Shown: one piece after another, positions 1-14,226 of the stretch
Position numbering within the stretch: position 1 is the stretch's first letter
How the letters are laid out: each line of letters starts with the position of its first letter
DNA from: Sinohyriopsis cumingii
Taxonomy: Eukaryota; Mollusca; Bivalvia; Unionida; Unionidae
Direction of reading: 5' to 3'
Assembly (NCBI GenBank): GCA_028554795.2
Contig: CM068831.1
Location: 33,344,644-33,408,643, forward strand
DNA: 64,000 bases
Position numbers and translations under genes: made by a program
Notes under the pieces: model-generated
Told to the model about the DNA's origin: nothing
Database searches by the model: none
Seen by the model: the letters and a program-made list of their open reading frames with translations, nothing else

Positions 1-571
1 TCCTACACTCTTTGTACAGACCATAATCATGAAAAGTGTCTATTTTTTAATATACACAAATTAACCATAATTAGCCTTTACACCACTCAACATGGTTACA
101 GTATTTAATCATTATTCATCCAAATGGGCAAAGAAATCCCTTCCTTTTGAACTATTCCATTTTTTTATTTAACTCAATTTAGTCCTTGACAAATGATAAT
201 TCTTTTTAACAAAATTAAATACTAAAGACAATTTGTAAAAACTGTCATGTTAATAAAAGTTTATTCATGCTTCATAAAATTAACAGCATATCCAACTTAT
301 CAAAAACTGCCAATGAAAACAACATAGCATTGGATATTCATGTAAGCAAGTTTGCTTCCTGGTTTTTTTTTTGTTGGTGTTATGATCATGTCCCCATGTT
401 TCATCTGGTCAAGTGTGGCTTACAGATTCATTTATTTATGCAATCTTGTCAAGTGTGGCCTATAGATTTGTTTTTATAGCAGTCTTGTCATGTGTGGCTT
501 ACAGATTTATTTATTTAAGTAATCTTATCAAGTGTAGCTTAAAATCTTGTGTCCTTTTATTTCTGGAACGT
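1..571. other. Intergenic DNA, no gene seen
   Basis: AT-rich sequence with a short local repetition around 'tcaagtgtggcttacagatt' (about 408-530, three or four imperfect copies). No reading frame shows a recognisable protein. Confidence 0.6.
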
Positions 572-880
572 GTGTGTGATTTAGATTTTTAACATAGCCT
601 TAACAATGTTGCAGTCATATCGCTATGATGTCTGGAGTGTGACAGTTTATAGTGATGTCTAACACTGAGGCTTCATGCTGCAGATATGTTGCATGATATC
701 CCACCCAGTCACATTATCCTGACACCAGGCCTACCAGTCCTAACACTAACCTCTTAATGCTGAGCGCCAAGTGAGGCAGCTGTTAGTACCATTGTTTAAA
801 GTCTTTGGTATGACTCGGCTGGGGTTGCAACCCGCGCCCTCCTGCATCTGAGGCGGATGCTCTAACCACTAAGCCACGGT
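572..880 (-). repeat. SINE family A, copy 1 (tRNA-headed)
   Basis: About 310 bp shared with 6589-6903 and 22450-22914. Read on the minus strand it begins with a tRNA-like head (box A-like segment ending in 'taGTGGTTAGAGCATCCGCC' at about 850-875, then a degraded box B), followed by a conserved central body around 690-790 (the run 'cagtcacattatcctgacac' recurs in all three copies). This copy is the most diverged at the box B (tgcaacccg instead of a tcgaacc core). A tRNA-derived SINE is inferred from head plus shared body plus dispersion. There is no evidence of current activity. Confidence 0.75.
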
Positions 881-3800
881 ATTTCTGGCGCAAAATTTTC
901 AACGTATTTCATCAAAAGCTGAAACAGGGCATGAAAGCCCAGAAAATTGTATAGAGTTTATGTAGTCACCTGGATGAAACAACCATGATCTACCAGACAA
1001 ACTTGAGTGGTGGTTGATTGTTTAGAAGGAATTAAAAACTGCACTAACCCATCCTCCCATCCCTGTTAAAAACTTACATCTCTGTTACAAGAAAAACTTA
1101 CTTCATGGTCAATAAAATAACCTTAAACACTGTAGTACACTCAATTTTTATATTTCCCAATACCTCACAGAAAGTCACAATTATCAAAGTACTGCTAATT
1201 TAAATCCTATTTTTAGTAATAGTTTGACTTCATTTTCATTTTCTGTTTCTTTTCATTCATTTTACGTTATTCTTTCTTCATTTTTGGTTCATTTCATAAT
1301 CAGTCTTGTTCCTTCTTTGCCTCTTGTCCTTTAGTTACTGGTAATCAGGCATGTTTCTCGTCAACCAAATCATTTTAAGCCCACCTGACTATGACCAAAT
1401 TGTCTTGGCATGAAAATCAAGTGTACATTGTGATAATTTAATGCCACAACCCAAATTCAACCCACAGAAAGGGACAAAATACAGCATGATTTCATAATCT
1501 TCCGTGAACTAGCTATAAATTGTCGTTCTCTTTATTTAACATCAAGCCAAATAATCGAGTTTTACTTTTACTTTTTCAGGCCACAATGCATATGAGAGTA
1601 GAAAACTTGCATGGAGGTGATCTAATTTTGTTATCCGAATATAGTGGCTCGGGTCTTCCTTATTTGATGCCAACTCAAAATATAAAAATGCATTCAAACT
1701 GTCCAGATGTAATAAGCTATACAGTTTGCTTTAAATCATCTGCAGGAGTTTTGGTATCACATGTCAGGCAAATCAATGAATTATAAACCCTCAAGTATAT
1801 CCTTGTTATCTTTGAATAAATCCTACCATTATTTAAACACCAAGAAAGCAAAAATTTACAGGCAGATGACCTAATTCTTTTTTCTTCTTGCAAATACAGC
1901 TAATGGTTTGGATTATTTTAAGGTTTGTAAATCTGCCCTGAAGTATCTATGCAAACAGCTCCACATTAAACCATGTGCAATTTAGAAAAAAATACTAATA
2001 GCAGAGTAAAGGCACATATAGTTTGACTGTAATTAACCTTAAATAGCCCCATTAAAGACACTGTACAGGTAGCAAGTCAAATGAGTACCTTGACTGCAGT
2101 TTAAATACCCAGTAAGATATCTAAGGCAGCTAACTACTTTACAAAGTTCTTAAAACACGCTGACCAAGTAATTTCAAACAAATATAAATCAACCTACCAG
2201 ATATACTTCCGTGGGTTGCCATGATAAATCGCTGATTTTTATTACATAGTCAACAACACACCTCTTTTCTGACTCTACTAACACAATCATGTATAATGTA
2301 TCGGAATCTGAAGTAATGAGAGGCAACTGTTTATATCCAACACTTGGTGCAGACCCCTCCACCCAATAATAGATTAGTGGCTTGTGGGTTGTTATAGCAG
2401 TACATCAACATGAGACAACTTACTGGGTGAGAAAGCATGCCAGTAGGTGGGTTAGTTGTTCTTAATGGTCTTTTCCAAGTTCTTGTTCCACTAGTTCTAC
2501 TGGCCAACAGGTATAGCTGAACGAGTGCTGAAAAATGGCATTAAATCCACAACAACAACAAACTACTGGAGTCAAGTGTCCTGCCAAGGGACACACAGTA
2601 TGACACCAACCCAGCCTGATCAAAACAAGATTTCGGATTTACCACAGAACACTTTTGATGGTGACACAATTACAATGTTTAATGACAAATGACTTGAATG
2701 AAAAAAGAATTATGATTAATATGTGCATAAAATATCCAAATATTGGAACAATTAACATAATCCGCAAGAACCAAATAATGGAAATACAAATAAATGACTT
2801 TACACAGTACAAGCACAAGAGTGAATGATTCGCAGTGATTACACAACAAAAGAATGATGTGTTTTACTTAAATAGTAAACACTGGTATTTTACTCATATA
2901 AGACAAATGTATTCACTCAAATAGTGAAATTAATGAAAACAATGGGACAGATGTACAAAATATCTTCACAGTCCCAAAAACACATGGGTATTACAACGAT
3001 TAGCCCACAGCTAATAGATCACATGTATGGAGTTACACACTTCGTTACCAGCATACCGGTCAATCAAGCCATCAGCGCCCACCAATCTCGGTCACAATAC
3101 CCGACCACCTGCTACTCAACCAGCAACACTATACTCAGCTCTATGGCTGCTATGGTTCAGCTTCACAGCTGCTATGATCAATTCATATAGTTAGCTCTAC
3201 AGCTTGTTCCACAACGACTCCGATCACTCTGATAACTCTGGTCAGTCTGACCACTTCGATCACTCTGGTCAGCTCTACAGCTGAAGACATGCAAGTCATT
3301 AAAGTAGACAGCTCACTGACAAGTCTAGATTTTGTTTTACGGTGAGGCATTTTATACACAGATGATGCCACAGTACAGGTCTCTGCGCTGGAAGTATTTG
3401 ATTCTTCCCATCAAAAGCACTTGGCAAGTGCAGCATAGGATAAACTTAACTCACTATTTCAAAATATTTGTACAATATACATAAATCACCCTTAGGTTAC
3501 TCGTTGTACATAAAAACAAAACCCCAAGTACATGTATTTAATAAATAAAAGGATTTATATAATTCTGTGACAGTATTAACCCATTCGGCCCTGATTCTAT
3601 CTGTAGGCGTGATCCGGTTTCTGCATTCATTGGCCAATCCCGCCTGTAGTCGTGAATTGTTTACTGCCTTCAATGGCTGATCCCGTCTCTAGTGAGGCGT
3701 GATGAATGTGTGTTAGATACGTCTCTGACTGGTTAGAAATGGGTTTATTCTAAGAACGAAACAACTATTAAACCAGTCAAAAATGATTTTACTTTCATTT

Positions 3801-6588
3801 GTGGAAATTTGAATTGTTCAGAAGCCATAATAGGGCTACTGTTTGAGAGCTTTTTAACTAAACATGTTCTGTTCATGAAAAATCGTAAATGATGGCGGAC
3901 TTAAGACTGATTTTTGGTGAGAGCAAAAATGAAGAATTTCTCGGGAAGTTTTTCAATTAAATCAATGTCCCCAAAAGCAATTACCTCTATTTATATCCAT
4001 ACCTACCTGTATAACTGATTGAATAGGCACTGGATAAATCACCCTGCTAATCTAGATAGGCTACACTGCACACTTTAGTGCTTAGAAGTTGGGCTGTATT
4101 TTGTGGGTCCAATAAACTACTACAGTCCTGGCTAGATAACATAACAGTGCTAATTGAGCAGGATATTATACCCCTCCCATACTCTACCTGGAACCTGGCA
4201 CAATAAGCAGTATAAATGGCCTGTTTTGTTGACTTTACACACAGTTAAACATTCTATGTTGACTGAATACGTGATACTTTAGTGAAAAAAAAGTACAATT
4301 CCCTTGAGATGAGGTCAGTCTTAACCTTTAATGCCCCACAAAAAGATAATAAGGAATAAAATCCCTGTGTAAAAATAAAACACACCTGGATCCTGGGACA
4401 CAAAATAAAACTTCCTTCTGTAAAACAGCATCATCTACCTGTCTTGAAAATGGTCATATATATATATATATATATATCTGGTACTGAATAAGCAAGTCCA
4501 GTTTTTAAATCTCTTTCACTGGCCACTTCAATCAGTGAAAAGGGAGCTGAGAAGTCAGGTTGGGAGTGTATCCAACTTTTAATCCAACAAGATACCATTT
4601 GACACCAGTCAAGTTCAGCTGCCTCTGTAAACAGCTTCACACACAGACATGCCAACCCTAATAAGACCTCCTGGGCAAAGCAATCAATAATTTCTGCAAT
4701 GTGTACCAACTTTAAGTAAGGTGTAATAACATATAATATATAATGATAAACATGCATTTAAAATGTCCAGAAATGTAACTGGAGACTTATACAGTGACGG
4801 TGTACATTATGTTCAACTACAACGTTTGAGATGCACGTATAACTTGTTACATCCAGTACAGCTTCATATACTGCAGTCCCAAACCCTATGCAGCTCAATG
4901 GCTTCATGCTGTCTAATTTCAATCTGGAGCTATCATCTACTTTTTTTAATCCATTTCTCGCAGCAAACTTTCTGTCATCTCTTCCGCAACGGGGCATATT
5001 AAAATCAATATATGATATATAATATATACATAATGGTTGCCATTCCAGCTTTTTTCACCAATAATTCTGAAAATTTCTTTTTATTATTCTTTGTTATTTA
5101 AACATTTTAAGAGGCATATTTTCATTTTGTTCTGAACACGAGTCATTTCTGAGATTCCATTTTAGAAAGTTCTATAAGCAAGAGCTTGATCAAGCAGATT
5201 TTCTGCATGAAACAAATGTGCACAGTTGAAAGCGTCCAAGATATCCCTGTTAAGCCATTCTGATTCTCTGAACTCCATTGATTTTAATATAACAGCCTGA
5301 ATCAAAATCAATCATGGACGAGCAATTAGCTGGCTAAATTAAAACAACAATCTTGTTTCCATAATTTTTGCTCTATTATTCCTTAAATCAATATTTTAAG
5401 GGCCCTTTCTGTAAGACTTGCATTCAAATCAAAAGAGCTGACAGGTCTGCACACATTGTGTGCACATTGAGATTAACATACAGCACAAATTATAACCAGT
5501 GGCAGCAAAGTAATTAGGTTTCAATCACCCCATGTCTCTTTAAAAGTAGTGCCCCCCCCCCCCCAAACATGCAACAGCTAAGAGATTCAAGATTGTACGA
5601 AGAAAACTGCTGCAAATCTTTTTTTCAACAGCTGCTTATTAGCAATGTGTTTCCTATAATGTGTTGCCACCGCCTAGTTGGCTGTGCAGAAGTATATCAC
5701 TGATCATTATTAGTCTGCTTTTTTCAGTTGAAAAAAAATATAGGCTTAATGTTTTTCTGTCTGGGTTGGCTTAGTCTTAACTAGTTCTCACTATCATTCT
5801 GTCACATCTAACAACTGACCCACACTATACTTTACACACAAAAATTTAATATAATTGGGTTTGAGTCAAAGCTGTTCCAAACCCAGGCGGACCAGTGTCT
5901 TGGGCCAAGATGTCCCTAATTGTAATAAATTTAGATATTAATTGCATTATACATACAATTTCTCTATATTGTAAACAAATGAAAACATATTTATTTATTC
6001 ATAGCAAAGTGTGTGTCAGTTCCATTTGCATGCAAATCTACAATATGTATTTACAGCAGCATCCTCTTTCTCCCTCTCCCGTTACACGTGTTGATTTGGT
6101 GACTGGAGATCTATGCCCTAACACACGGCCCATTCTGGAGACAGTCCATAGAAAAGCTGATGCATTACAAATTTAATTAAGAAATCATGATTGCGACTGT
6201 CAGTCCATACAATTACACAAAGTTTTGGTCCAAAGTTTGCAGTTTTTCGTGATCCTTTCCTTTCATCTTGTATGGCTTCATAGCACTTGTTATAAATATT
6301 TAATATAAATGTTATTATTTAATTAGTTAATTACTACTGACCATTCAAACTTTATGGGTTTGATTAACCATAATAAGTAAACAAACAATACCATAACTAT
6401 TACTGAATGCATGTTTTGTTTATTGAAAGATTTGATGACAGATTGTTCTAAAATTAAAAAGTCAAGAAAACGGTGAAAATTAACCTTTATCTTTGCATCA
6501 GTTCAGTCCTGACTGTTGGATGCTCTAGACATTAAATATCACCAGAAAAAAAACATCCAGATGAAAATTATTGAGAACTGTGTGTTGT
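881..6588. other. Intergenic DNA, no gene seen
   Basis: About 5.7 kb with no supportable coding region. It holds a short imperfect tandem array of a 12-14 bp unit like 'gatcactctggtca' at about 3218-3285, a TA microsatellite at 4455-4478 and a C homopolymer near 5552-5565. Frames in this interval are short, lack domain signatures and do not line up as plausible exons. Confidence 0.55.
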
Positions 6589-6903
6589 GATGTGATTTGG
6601 ATTTTTAACGTAGCTTTAACAATTTTTCAGTCATATCGCTACGATGTCGGCAATGTGATAGTTTATAGTGATGTCTAGCACTGGGGCATCATGCAGCAGA
6701 CATGTAGCATGATGTCCCACCCAGTCACATTATCCTGACACTGGGCTGACCAGTCCTAACACTAACCTCTTAATGCTGAGCGCCAAGCGAGGCAGCTGTT
6801 AGTACCATTTTTGTAAGTCTTTGGCATGACTCGGCCGGGGATCGAACCTACAACCTCCCGCATCCGAGGCGGACGCTCTAACCACTAGGCCACCGGAGCG
6901 GTC
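6589..6903 (-). repeat. SINE family A, copy 2 (best preserved tRNA head)
   Basis: The least decayed of the three SINE A copies. Minus-strand reading from about 6903 gives a box A-like TGGCCTAGTGG, an anticodon-arm region and a box B-like GGTTCGATCC (plus-strand 6840-6849), followed by the same central body as the copies at 572 and 22450. It may serve as the reference copy for deriving a family consensus. Confidence 0.82.
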
Positions 6904-8592
6904 ATTTGATAACTATGAATGTTTACAATGTTTGCCAGATAATAAACTCGGTCAATGAAAGAAGAACTCCAGTCTATCACAACTAATATCAGGGATGCTG
7001 GATTTTTTGGTCTTTGAAACACTCACAGCTCTCGTTATGACATCACACATCATTTTACATTCAATTTTGTTTGTACTGGATCAAACCTTTCAGTTTCTCA
7101 GGGCAAGAAATATGTTAAATATAGAAGTATGAGGCTTGAAATAAAGTGAATAATCACCATTTATAGGTATGTGCACTTAAATTCTAGAAAATCACACCCA
7201 TTATTGAAATTTTCTGTATTGAATGTCTACATGACCTGTACTTTAATGAGATCCTAAAAATCATACACAGATCCATTGAACATAAAGAAACATTAAAAAA
7301 ATATGGAATGATTTTTACAATGGACATTACATTACAGCACTATTATATAAATTGTGGACCAATATGTAGAGAATGTAATGGGATGTATTAAGTTTAATGT
7401 AGGACTAATATGTTAGTTGGTTGACTAATGTTGATAAAGTATTCCCAAAATCATTTAATCAACTGTTGAATGTGTTAGGTAAAAAAGGCAGAGTTTTAAT
7501 ACAAATATATCAACTTGATACTCCGTACAGGCAATGTAACTTGTGTAGTCTTCACCTGAAATGGACGCCATTGCAAATATCAAACAGTTTAATTTTTATC
7601 TTGGCTTTTTCATCTCACACACCCACCCCTGGAGGATTGCAGCCAGGATATTAAACCTAGGTCTTTCCACACTTACTTAAACATTGAACCAAATACAGGG
7701 TCCATCTAGGCTAATCCAATCAGATTTTACTGATAGAGAGTATAATGTACAAAGGAAACAAAATTTTCACCCACATGACTGTATATTTTTGGAATGGATG
7801 GCTGAACAATACATGGGTACCAAAACAAAAAGATCCTCCACTGACATTTCCTTAACACATACATACACTATATTACTAATTCCTCAAGTGATGTCACGAA
7901 TCTATATAGTTCTGATTAGTCAGTTTCATCTTATATTGTTCACCCCATTTGAGATATTTAGACATATATGTGACTATGAGGTCAGATTTTCATCAACGAT
8001 ATAGTTGCCTCATCTGTCAACATATTCCAGATGTTAAATACATACCAATTGTACTTGCAATATCTTAGAAAATGAACCTGGGCAGTATGGCTTGATGTAA
8101 GGGTTTCTAGTAAGGTTGGCTAGTAAATGGCTACCCTATGACAATACTGCACAATGTCAGCGAATTCCAATCTTCTGAGAAGTTGCCTCTGACCCTACAC
8201 ACCAATATAAATCTCTGAAAATCAGGTGGCAAGTGTCAGAGGAAACTACTACTGCTTCATGCTGAACAAGCTACTGCAGTGAGATAATAACCATGGAACT
8301 GGTGGGAGGGGAAATATTACAAACCACATCATTTGTTGTTAATTTGTAGATGGCGAGTTGACAAGTCTATTTCATATTTAACAAACAAAAATAAGTGCAT
8401 GCATCTGCAACAGCTGTCTCAGATGAATTTTTAACTTAAGAAGAATAAGACAACATATTAGGCAGCTAATAATATTAAAATAATTTGAATATGATAAATA
8501 TCTTGTATTGATTTTCCACCACCTGTATTGATATGTGTATCAGTACAGCAAAAATAATGATGCATCGATTATACTGATGAATCATTTCAACC
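6904..8592. other. Intergenic DNA, no gene seen
   Basis: AT-rich sequence between SINE A copy 2 and a 52-bp tandem repeat. No gene, RNA or mobile-element signature recognised. Confidence 0.55.
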
Positions 8593-8748
8593 CTGAATGT
8601 GGTAGTGGTTTATGTGCCATGAGGTAGGTAATCCCCTTGTTCCACTGAATGTGGTAGTGGTTTATGTGCCATGAGGTAGGTAATCCCCTTGTTCCACTGA
8701 ATGTGGTAGTGGTTTATGTGCCATGAGGTAGGTAATCCCCTTTTTCAA
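8593..8748. repeat. Tandem repeat, 3 x 52 bp
   Basis: Three consecutive near-identical 52-bp units begin at 8593, 8645 and 8697, each starting 'ctgaatgtggtagtggttta'. The first two are identical over the unit; the third diverges only at its end (ttttcaactg instead of ttgttccact). Near identity implies recent duplication. Confidence 0.93.
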
Positions 8749-11700
8749 CTGTGTCCTCTGACATCAACATCAGTCATGATAAACCAATCTGGGTGGCATC
8801 ACAGAAAAGAAAGTAGCTCTACAGTAATACTAGATAATGTCAACTTCCTACTCACATTAAAAAATGCAGCAGAAAAACAATTTTTGGACCATATAATTTC
8901 GGGTTGAAAATTATCAGTTTCTAAGCATGTATGTCCAGATTTGAGACTTTTTATCATTATATCTAAAGCAGTCTGGTTTGAATTGTACACAGTACGATGA
9001 ACCTTTGAAAAAAGTAGTGTAAGTTTGAGATTTGGATGAAAAGGATGCCAGGGCATTGCAAAAGTGAAGCACTGCCAAAATACCAAGATGGACATAGCTG
9101 CGTTCATTAGCTCATGATACACATCGTGTAGAATAAAGCTCATTAACACCTTTTCAGCGAAAATGAAGCCCCTATCTCCCACCCATTATTACCCCCTTGT
9201 TTGTGTCCATTTTCTGTAGAATTGTGTTTTACTCTTCACGAGATGCCTCTAAATAAATAATTACACTCCAATGTTTGACCGTATAATTACAATTATTATC
9301 GTCGATATGCAGATCTAAATGACCATATATACTTTGGTAGAACTTGTTATAGTAAATAAGACAAACCTTCAACATTTTAGGGTAGTTACTTGAAAATATG
9401 CACATCGCCCCAGTTAAAAATGTCATGCTTTCCTGGAAAAGAATTTAATGTTCACAATTTATATGATACAAGAAAACAAAAACATTGTTAACATTATTGT
9501 ATTGCTCTTTTGTCCCATTGTTTGTATTCATTGTTGTTTTGTATTTTAATGTAGGATTGTTGTAGATTCACATTAGCTGTTTCAATTAAAAGATAGTTCA
9601 CCTTTCTCGTTTCAGGACGGACCAAACAATTTCCAAGAAACCCATAACTTTCTAAGGATTACCCCACTGAAAGCAAAGGATTTTGGCGTTTCTTTGGAGA
9701 TAGAAACTAATTATTAAATTGCTGGTAAGACAACTTCCAAAGGTCATGCATAAGCTACCTAGGAATTCTATATGACTAGAAGGTTCGGCATAATCCTGTC
9801 GCAATGCATTGTATTATCTTGACCTCTGAAACCTAGATATTTACAACCTCGAAAGTAATATGTGTTACTTACGATGCACACAAAGACAATGGAACACACA
9901 CACACACGCTGTAGCATTACAATTTAAAATTCCCTAACATGTATGATAAAAGTATTCATTCCTATTTAAAATGTCAACATTGTTTGGTTAAAAAAAAAAA
10001 ATGTCTCTACTTCAACTGAATTCGGCATTCTTCAGCTACCATCGCATTTCAAGCAACTGAAATATATGTAAATGAAACTTTAAAACTTGTTGCAGGATTT
10101 AATTACATCAGGAAAAACACACTGAAGTATACGCGCCTGTATGGGCTGACAAGTGTGAAACATTTTTGAAGATTTGGCCTCTATAAATTCACCAAGGAAC
10201 ATGCTACACAACATTTATTACTGCAGTACGACAATACACCCCAACATCATACATATCACAGTGGACGTTTTACATTGTAGGATCTGTAAAAAGGTAAATC
10301 AGCTATGTACCGCACACTGCAGACCGCCCTAAACAACCGGGATGTCACTTCAAAAAAGCGTAAACATAACATCTAAATCAGATGAGCATAACAACTTTCA
10401 AAAATAAACTTTAAAAAAAAAAATATGCAAATTGCATCTCTTTTTAACTGTTATCTTTCAACCACAGCCATGACAAACTACCAATATGAGATAAAACGCA
10501 CAGGTTTTACACTACTGGACCAAACAAACGCGACAACACTAGAGTAGGCAAATAAACAGCAACTTAAAATGTTAAGTTCTGTACTTTACAGGTCTCAACC
10601 CCAGCCCTCTGTACAATGACATAACTTCAATTGTAACAAGCCCTTGTGCATCACTGTATATCTACTTAGGCGACACTACTTCACGCACCGTCGGCTCCAA
10701 AATTTCAAAAGAGATTTGACACGCCATGGAGTCGTTAGTTTTGTTATGGTACCAAATGTAGACATACCTGATATAGAAAGTAAGACCAAAAAAACTGTCA
10801 CAGAAAATACGTTGGCTAAATCCATTTCTGAGTCTTTTTGTTACCAATTTAAATGCTCTGAGTCACTAGAATTCTACGAGACCTTTGGAGACACATCCGC
10901 CATGACTCAACTTTTCTGTTCCCAGCATGCACTGTGCAACAGGTAAGTGTAGAGTGTTTACCTGACTTTCAAGAGGCGCCCGAGGGAATTGATTTTACTG
11001 CCAATAGAATATAAAGCATACTTTCAACTATAATAGTGATACACTTTGCTAGTAAATTTAGAACAAAGACATAATACTTGTGCGCTAAATTTAACAAATA
11101 ACCTGACAAGCGTAAAACTGCAATTTAACAAGTGTGGGACTCTTAAATCATTTGAATATTCTGATTTAACAACAACAACAACACAGTTGTGTATATGTAT
11201 TCTGTCGCTGGTAAGTCAGCAATGAAAATTCCTTTGATTTATGTACTTGGTTTCACTCTTGCACAAAAGCAAGATCAGAGTTCTAAAATTATACATATAG
11301 AAATTTGATTTCAAATTTAGATAAATAATCAGCGTCTGTTGTGTTTCAGTGAATAAGCCTCCACATCTATCACAAGATATCACTTTTATCGTGTTATTCT
11401 TCTGTCAGATACATTGGTGTTCAGATCTAAAATAAATGTTAATCTCCACCAAAATACTTGGTCGTCCATATCTCAAATGACCTTGCTTGCAACATACACT
11501 TACACAAATAATACCAATGTCACATAACCAAACAACCACATCAAACTTTAGCAGTCCCAAAACGCAGCAATAAAATTAACCACGGAAATTGAATCAGTGG
11601 GCTGTGAATGTTTCTCCGTAAATCTTCGTACACCCACAAATGGGGTTGCTTCTAAACAATGGTCTTATAATCTTATCTACCAACTTGAATATGTTCAGTT

Positions 11701-13138
11701 CAAGCTGTGCCGCCAATCTTGCTGCTATATACACTGGAGGAGACTTTAGTGACGAAGAATGGAGAGTTGAAGATCCTCATATATCTGTCTTCACCAATAT
11801 TCGTGTTGCTATCTCGAAAGAAAAGTTTAATTTTATACAATTCTGTGACTGTACAAGATATTGCTGATTGTTTGAATCGCCATAGTCTTGTGCAGAACCA
11901 AAACTTTTCGCCAATTAATATAAATCGTCATTCTTTCCCAAAAGCATCGTCTACATGTAGGACATTAGTTGTTAAAATTGCCAGATGTATAGATGGGAAT
12001 CCAGTACGGAGCTATATCTCTTTCGAGAGGCGCCCATATAGACGTCGGTAAATTTAACCGTCCATTATACTTGACCGTAATTTATTTATTTACAGTCTCT
12101 TCATATATCCTACAATTATATTACTTTTATTATCTTTGATCTCACCAATTTCATTTAACATACACTTATCTGGTAATTATCCAGACGAGGAACTACAAGA
12201 GTCCCATAAAAGGGTTCTGTAGTATTAGCTTATCTTTGGGATGTCCATTCTCGGAAACGATGGCGTACACCCGGGTTTCCTTGTTTGATGATGGAAGATA
12301 GAATATAAAACCTTCCCGTTCTAAGGTCTTTTACTTAAGTAATATTTAGTATCATTGTGTATGTTTCCGTGTTGTGTACAACAAGTTGGTTCTTTTAGGG
12401 AGTGTAGGATAGTCGGCCAACCCACCCACCCTAACCCTCCTTGTTTACCTCCCTTTCCCTATTTAATCGTCAAAATTCACACACTCGAGATTTATTTTAT
12501 TGCCGCTCGCTCCTTTATAAGACCAACTATCACACGTGGCCGCTAACGTTCTTTTATACGGAACCTCAAGCAGGTGCGTGTCATGTATTGTTTCTGTGTT
12601 CATTTAGTGTCGCACTAGTTACAGGTGTGATAAATAAGGGATTAAGGACATTTCTTGATGATGACGAGGGGCCAGAATATCCTCTCAAATGATTCTAACA
12701 ATAACAAATTTCAATGTTGTTATTTGACGGGATTTAACGAATTGTTTGTTGCTAATTAGTGACACTTTAGTCAGTGTCCGTATCTATTAGCTGGGATGGG
12801 AATAATATGCACAGATGGTCAACGTATATCGGATTATGGAGTTTTTTTTGTGATGATAAGAGGACGGAATGTCCTCATAAATGAATGTAAACACTAACAG
12901 GTCCTGGTTCTGACTGTTATATGACGGGGTTTTATTGTTGCTAAATAGGCCATGCACCGCATATACTCCCTTATAATTCGAGTCCAACTGCAAACAACGT
13001 AGACTCTAATCTACCATTGCATCATGCGCCTATGGATCAAAGCATGCGTTATTTTGTTCTACTGATCACTACAAGCAGACTGCAAATATGGTCATAAATG
13101 AAAATCGTTGACGCATGTAATTTCCTGATTTATCGAAT

Positions 13139-13140
<2 letters not shown>
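8749..13140. other. Intergenic DNA, no gene seen
   Basis: No supportable gene. A CA run lies at 9896-9908. Around 12650-12735 and 12853-12935 two diverged segments resemble one another (each has a 'gaatRTCCTC' core, then about 45 bp later 'TTATwTGACGGG'), suggesting an old tandem duplication or a MITE remnant. Frames at 10644-10946 and 11640-12051 are open but lack any recognisable domain. Confidence 0.5.

Positions 13141-13222
<82 letters not shown>
13141..13222. repeat. (TA)n microsatellite, about 82 bp
   Basis: Uninterrupted TA dinucleotides. Its translation in any frame is only Tyr-Ile repeats and has no coding meaning. Confidence 0.98.
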
Positions 13223-13225
<3 letters not shown>

Positions 13226-13381
13226 GGCGAATTATGCGACGGCATATCTGGGTTTGTGCAGTTTGCATTTTCACTGGAATTATAAGAGTGTATACTGTAT
13301 TTAATCATACGCTTTAACGCAAATGCTTATTAGCAATGTTCATTCGTTCACTTTCAGCCTCAGTTTTATTTATTTAATTTA

Positions 13382-13400
13382 AGATCGAAATTTTGCAATT

Positions 13401-13440
<40 letters not shown>

Positions 13441-13450
13441 AGAGAGAGCT
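13382..13450. repeat. (GA)n microsatellite with shared 5' flank
   Basis: GA repeat (about 13407-13448, with two interruptions) preceded by 'cgaaattttgcaatttag'. The same flank precedes the GA tract at 18557-18606, so the two tracts belong to one dispersed repeat rather than arising independently. Confidence 0.8.
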
Positions 13451-14044
13451 TTTTATGTATAAAAAATCAATAAATCAGGAAACTGCATGTGATGTGTCAA
13501 CGATTTTTAGTTATGACCATATCCTTATGATGAACCATGAGTGGGTGGGTGGGCAGTATGAAGTCTGAGAGATTGCATTATTTGCGTTAAGTTTTTGTTT
13601 ACTTCTTATACTGAGGTTTCGAAAGAGCGCCCCGGAGAAAACGTCAAACTGCTTAAAATGGAATGTGACGCCGAGGGTGAAAAATAGGTACTCTTGTGTA
13701 CAGTCATTCTAAATACAACTTAGTCACATCAGGTAAGAATAGGCTACTTTAAACAAGTAGCTAACAATAAAATATTACATGGTTTGCAAACATATTCTTA
13801 TATGGACACACTTTCAATTGTTAAACTTCCCTCAATATTTGGTTTTTTTTAAATCATTTTGTTTTTATTTTATTTTTTTTGTTCTCTTTTGCTTGGGGGG
13901 GATATTTTATTTTTCTTTTAGGTCGCGATTTGGATGTAATAAAATAAAGTAAAGCTTAATTATGTAACTATTTAGCACTTTCCAAATGACACCAGGTTCT
14001 TTCAGATTGCTGGAAATTATCATGATATGGGTGTCTTTTAAACT

Positions 14045-14226
14045 AAGACATGTAGCCGACGAGGAGGTGGGTGCATCCCCCAGGGGACCGGCCCGTAAGG
14101 GTCTCGGCCCGAACAAATCTTTTTAAGGTTATAATAGAACAATCTTGTTTGAACAAGAATTAGGAGAGACCTGGGTGTTTCTTTCCCCAAGGCCCGTGAT
14201 CGCTCTCTACGACCCTGAAGGCACGA
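14045..14226. repeat. Dispersed repeat C, copy 1
   Basis: About 180 bp similar to 22540-22712. Shared blocks include 'ccgac-agg' near the start, 'cccgaacaa...tttttaa', 'ttgtttgaacaa' and 'aaggcc(c/t)gtgatcgct' near the end. The second copy sits inside a SINE A, showing that the unit is mobile or was mobilised. Class not determined. Confidence 0.65.

Noticed and set aside
572..6903. tRNA-like sequences as true tRNA genes
   Set aside because: They are attached to a conserved SINE body present in three places and lack a complete cloverleaf.
13069..13308. Open frame of Tyr-Ile repeats
   Set aside because: Translation of a TA microsatellite; the same applies at 20398-20658.
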